The notes under the pieces were generated by a model. It was not told where the DNA came from and did not search any database. It saw nothing but the letters and a program-made list of their open reading frames with translations. Positions 62,266 through 64,000 of a stretch of DNA of 64,000 nucleotides are shown in pieces (the stretch's first letter is position 1; every line of letters starts with the position of its first letter). The position numbers and the translations under genes were made by a program. The DNA is taken from positions 95,782,852-95,846,851 of the forward strand of contig CM059193.1 of the NCBI GenBank assembly GCA_030323885.1, in the 5' to 3' direction. The DNA is from Branchipolynoe longqiensis. Its lineage: Eukaryota; Annelida; Polychaeta; Phyllodocida; Polynoidae.

Positions 62266-63990
62266 GAAACGGGAACGCGTCATGAGATGCGTGGGCGGGT
62301 TGGAGCCCGAGGCGGGCCACCTCGGCCCGCGCCATCTCGGCCCAGGGGCCGGCGAGGTGGGCGCGGCTGAGGGCGTCGGCGAGGAGGAGGTCCGCCCTGG
62401 GCTTGTGGGTGATGCGGAGCTCGAAGGAGCCCGTGGTTGCCATAAGCCACAGCTCCCTCGCGCAGGTCCCGAGGGTGGGGTCTCGGGCGCGTCCCGACTC
62501 GAGCGCGGCAACAGAGGCCATGTTGTCGGTATTAACAACCACCGTCGCCCCTGCGACGTCATCGGCGAGGAGGAAGCGGAGGGCGACGACGAGGTTGACC
62601 GCCTCGAGCTCGTGGATCGACGGGAAGCGCGCCCGGAAACCCGGGGAGGAACCTCAGGCGTAGAAGTGGGTGCTGGAGTAGGCCCCCCCTCCCGTCAAGC
62701 AGGAGTCGCACTCAATTAGCAGGCGGCGGCCCTCCGGGGCCCGGAGGAGGTGGAGGCCGTTGGTGACACGGCCGTATGTGGCGAACCACCTCAGGTCCCG
62801 GAGGGCGTCGTCGGCGAGGGTAAGAGAGGTGGCCCTGAAGCACCTGCGGAGCGCCCCGAGGAGCCGGGCCATGAATTTCCGTCCGGGGGGTCACGCAGCT
62901 GTTGACATGGTTGAGGCGGCCTAGGAGACTTTGGAGGTCGCGTTTCCCGAGGGTGGGGCGGGCGATGCGGGCCTCGCAGTCGTCGATCAGGGCCTGGATC
63001 TTGTCGGGGACTACCCGGATGGTCATCGCCTCGCTGTCGAGGGTGAACCCGAGCCAGGTGAGGCGGACAGTGGGGGGATGACACTTCCCGGGTGCCACGT
63101 CGAGGCCGAGGGCCGCAGTGAGGGCGAGGAAGGCGTCAAAGGCCTGGCACGCCCTCAGGTAGAAGCCCTCGCACCCGATGAAGTCCGATGTAGACGAGGG
63201 CGTGGAAGCCCTCGCACCGGCTGATCCAGGCCACTGCTGCGGTGCCGCGGACGCACGCCGCGCCCGAGGAGCGGCAGCCAAAGGGGAGGGCGAGGTCGAC
63301 ATATGTGTTGCCGTCCAGGCAGATGCCATACAGAGGGCAGGAGAGCGGGTCGGCACGGAGCTGGTGGTAGGCCCGGGAGATGTCGGCCGACCCGACATAG
63401 GCCCCGGTGCCTTCGTTGATGAGGCGGCGGCCTACGTCGGCGACAGAGGGGAGCCTGTAGGAGTGGGGTCTCCCGAGGAACTCGCGCCGGGGGATGCCCG
63501 AGTTTACGCTCACTCCCGGAGGGTAGGAGAGGTCCACGATGACCCGCCTCCTTCCCGAGTCGGACTTGGGGCGGGTCATCATGGGGGAGACCTGGGTCCA
63601 GGGGCTGAAGGGGGGGCGGTGAAGGGGCCGCTGAGGGCGCCGAGGGCCAGCTCCGTGTCGACAAACTCTCGGATGTGAGGGAGGTTTTCGGGGGGGCTCG
63701 CGGTGGTTAGAGAAGGTCGGGCGGGGAGGGGTCGAGGCGGAGTAGTTTGAGGGAAAGCCGAACTCGAGGAAGTCGAGTACAGCGGGGTCGGGGTAGCCCT
63801 GGAGGCGGGTATGTGGAGGCCTGAGGGGAGGGGGATGCGGGCGGCCAAAAAATTAGGTAGGCCCGCATCCCGGAGGGCAGTGTAAGTGCGGGTGAAGGTG
63901 GGGTACCGGGCCCACGCCTTGATGGAGGTTTGGGGCCAGGTGGAGAGGATGGTGGGGCAGTAGTGGGTGGGGGTGGGGCTGCAGGAGGGG
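62252..63990 (-). pseudogene. Ngaro-2 reverse transcriptase / RNase H, several lesions
   Basis: Collinear with the Ngaro-1 protein: LRDAGLPNF..., VIVDLSYPPGVSVNSGIP, SADISRAYHQL, FGCRSSGAAC, DFIGCEGFYLRACQAFD, LECD-like LIECDSCLTGGGA, NTDNM, ADALSR. Lesions: an 11-base loss near 63810, a two-base deletion near 63185 exactly in the YVDD codons, an extra base near 62889, and a TGA for arginine at FYA (62654). Hence no functional RT. Confidence 0.88.
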
Positions 63991-64000
63991 GCGGCGGGGA

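Larger units (their letters stand above)
60594..64000 (-). mobile_element. Ngaro-2: second Ngaro-like element, 3' part, runs off window
   Basis: Same organisation as Ngaro-1: B2 (60594-60819), A2 (about 60860-61093), B1 (61094-61319), YR, RT/RNase H. Gag and A1 lie beyond the right edge. Nucleotide identity to Ngaro-1 is clear in coding parts but the repeats differ, so it is a related subfamily. It has many inactivating lesions. Confidence 0.9.

Overview
This window is eukaryotic repeat DNA, almost certainly from a metazoan. It holds tyrosine-recombinase (YR) retrotransposons of DIRS and Ngaro type, several non-LTR (LINE) families, Ty3/Gypsy pieces, tRNA-derived SINE heads, MITEs, foldback elements, a 56-bp satellite and many TA-rich microsatellites. 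I see no convincing host protein gene, functional tRNA or rRNA. Ngaro and Mag/SURL-like Gypsy elements are frequent in marine invertebrates, so such a host is a reasonable guess, but the sequence does not settle the species.

Layout. 1-3.1 kb: LINE 3' tail and a 56-bp satellite broken by an LTR-like insert. 3.3-4.5 kb: first copy of a DNA-transposon-like repeat (family A) with inverted ends. 4.7-12.0 kb: a DIRS-like element (DIRS-1, minus) split inside its RNase H by a nearly complete GC-rich Ngaro-like element (Ngaro-1, 6168-11870, minus) that carries Gag, RT/RNase H, YR and split direct repeats in the order A1-ORFs-B1-A2-B2. 12.0-12.8 kb: MITE. 13.0-15.4 kb: decayed third Ngaro-type relic (Ngaro-3). 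17.2-19.2 kb: LINE with one stop codon. 20.2-24.7 kb: palindromic repeats, pogo-like MITEs and family A copy 2 with a nested LINE. 26.2-27.8 kb: solo LTR, LINE tail, microsatellites. 27.9-30.0 kb: 2-kb foldback element. 30.4-31.3 kb: unrecognised broken ORF pair. 31.9-35.4 kb: DIRS-2 (minus), split by a LINE with a 12-bp target duplication. 36.4-37.5 kb: DIRS-4 RT fragment. 38.1-38.6 kb: tandem SINE. 40.0-45.5 kb: DIRS-3 (plus; Gag, RT, RNase H, YR), split by another LINE.

45.9-59.6 kb: two Gypsy copies in tandem around a shared central LTR. The first is invaded by an RTE-type LINE. The second is invaded by at least five elements, including a 4.3-kb foldback made of a 14-bp pyrimidine/purine minisatellite. 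60.4-64.0 kb: SINE and a second, defective Ngaro-like element (Ngaro-2) that leaves the window before its Gag.

In the YR elements Gag would package the RNA, RT/RNase H would make the cDNA, and the recombinase would insert a circular copy by strand exchange instead of by a DDE integrase. The clean junctions of Ngaro-1, without target duplication, fit this. Most copies carry stops, frameshifts or nested insertions. Ngaro-1 is closest to intact, with one amber codon in the YR N-terminus and one frame change at a C homopolymer in pol.
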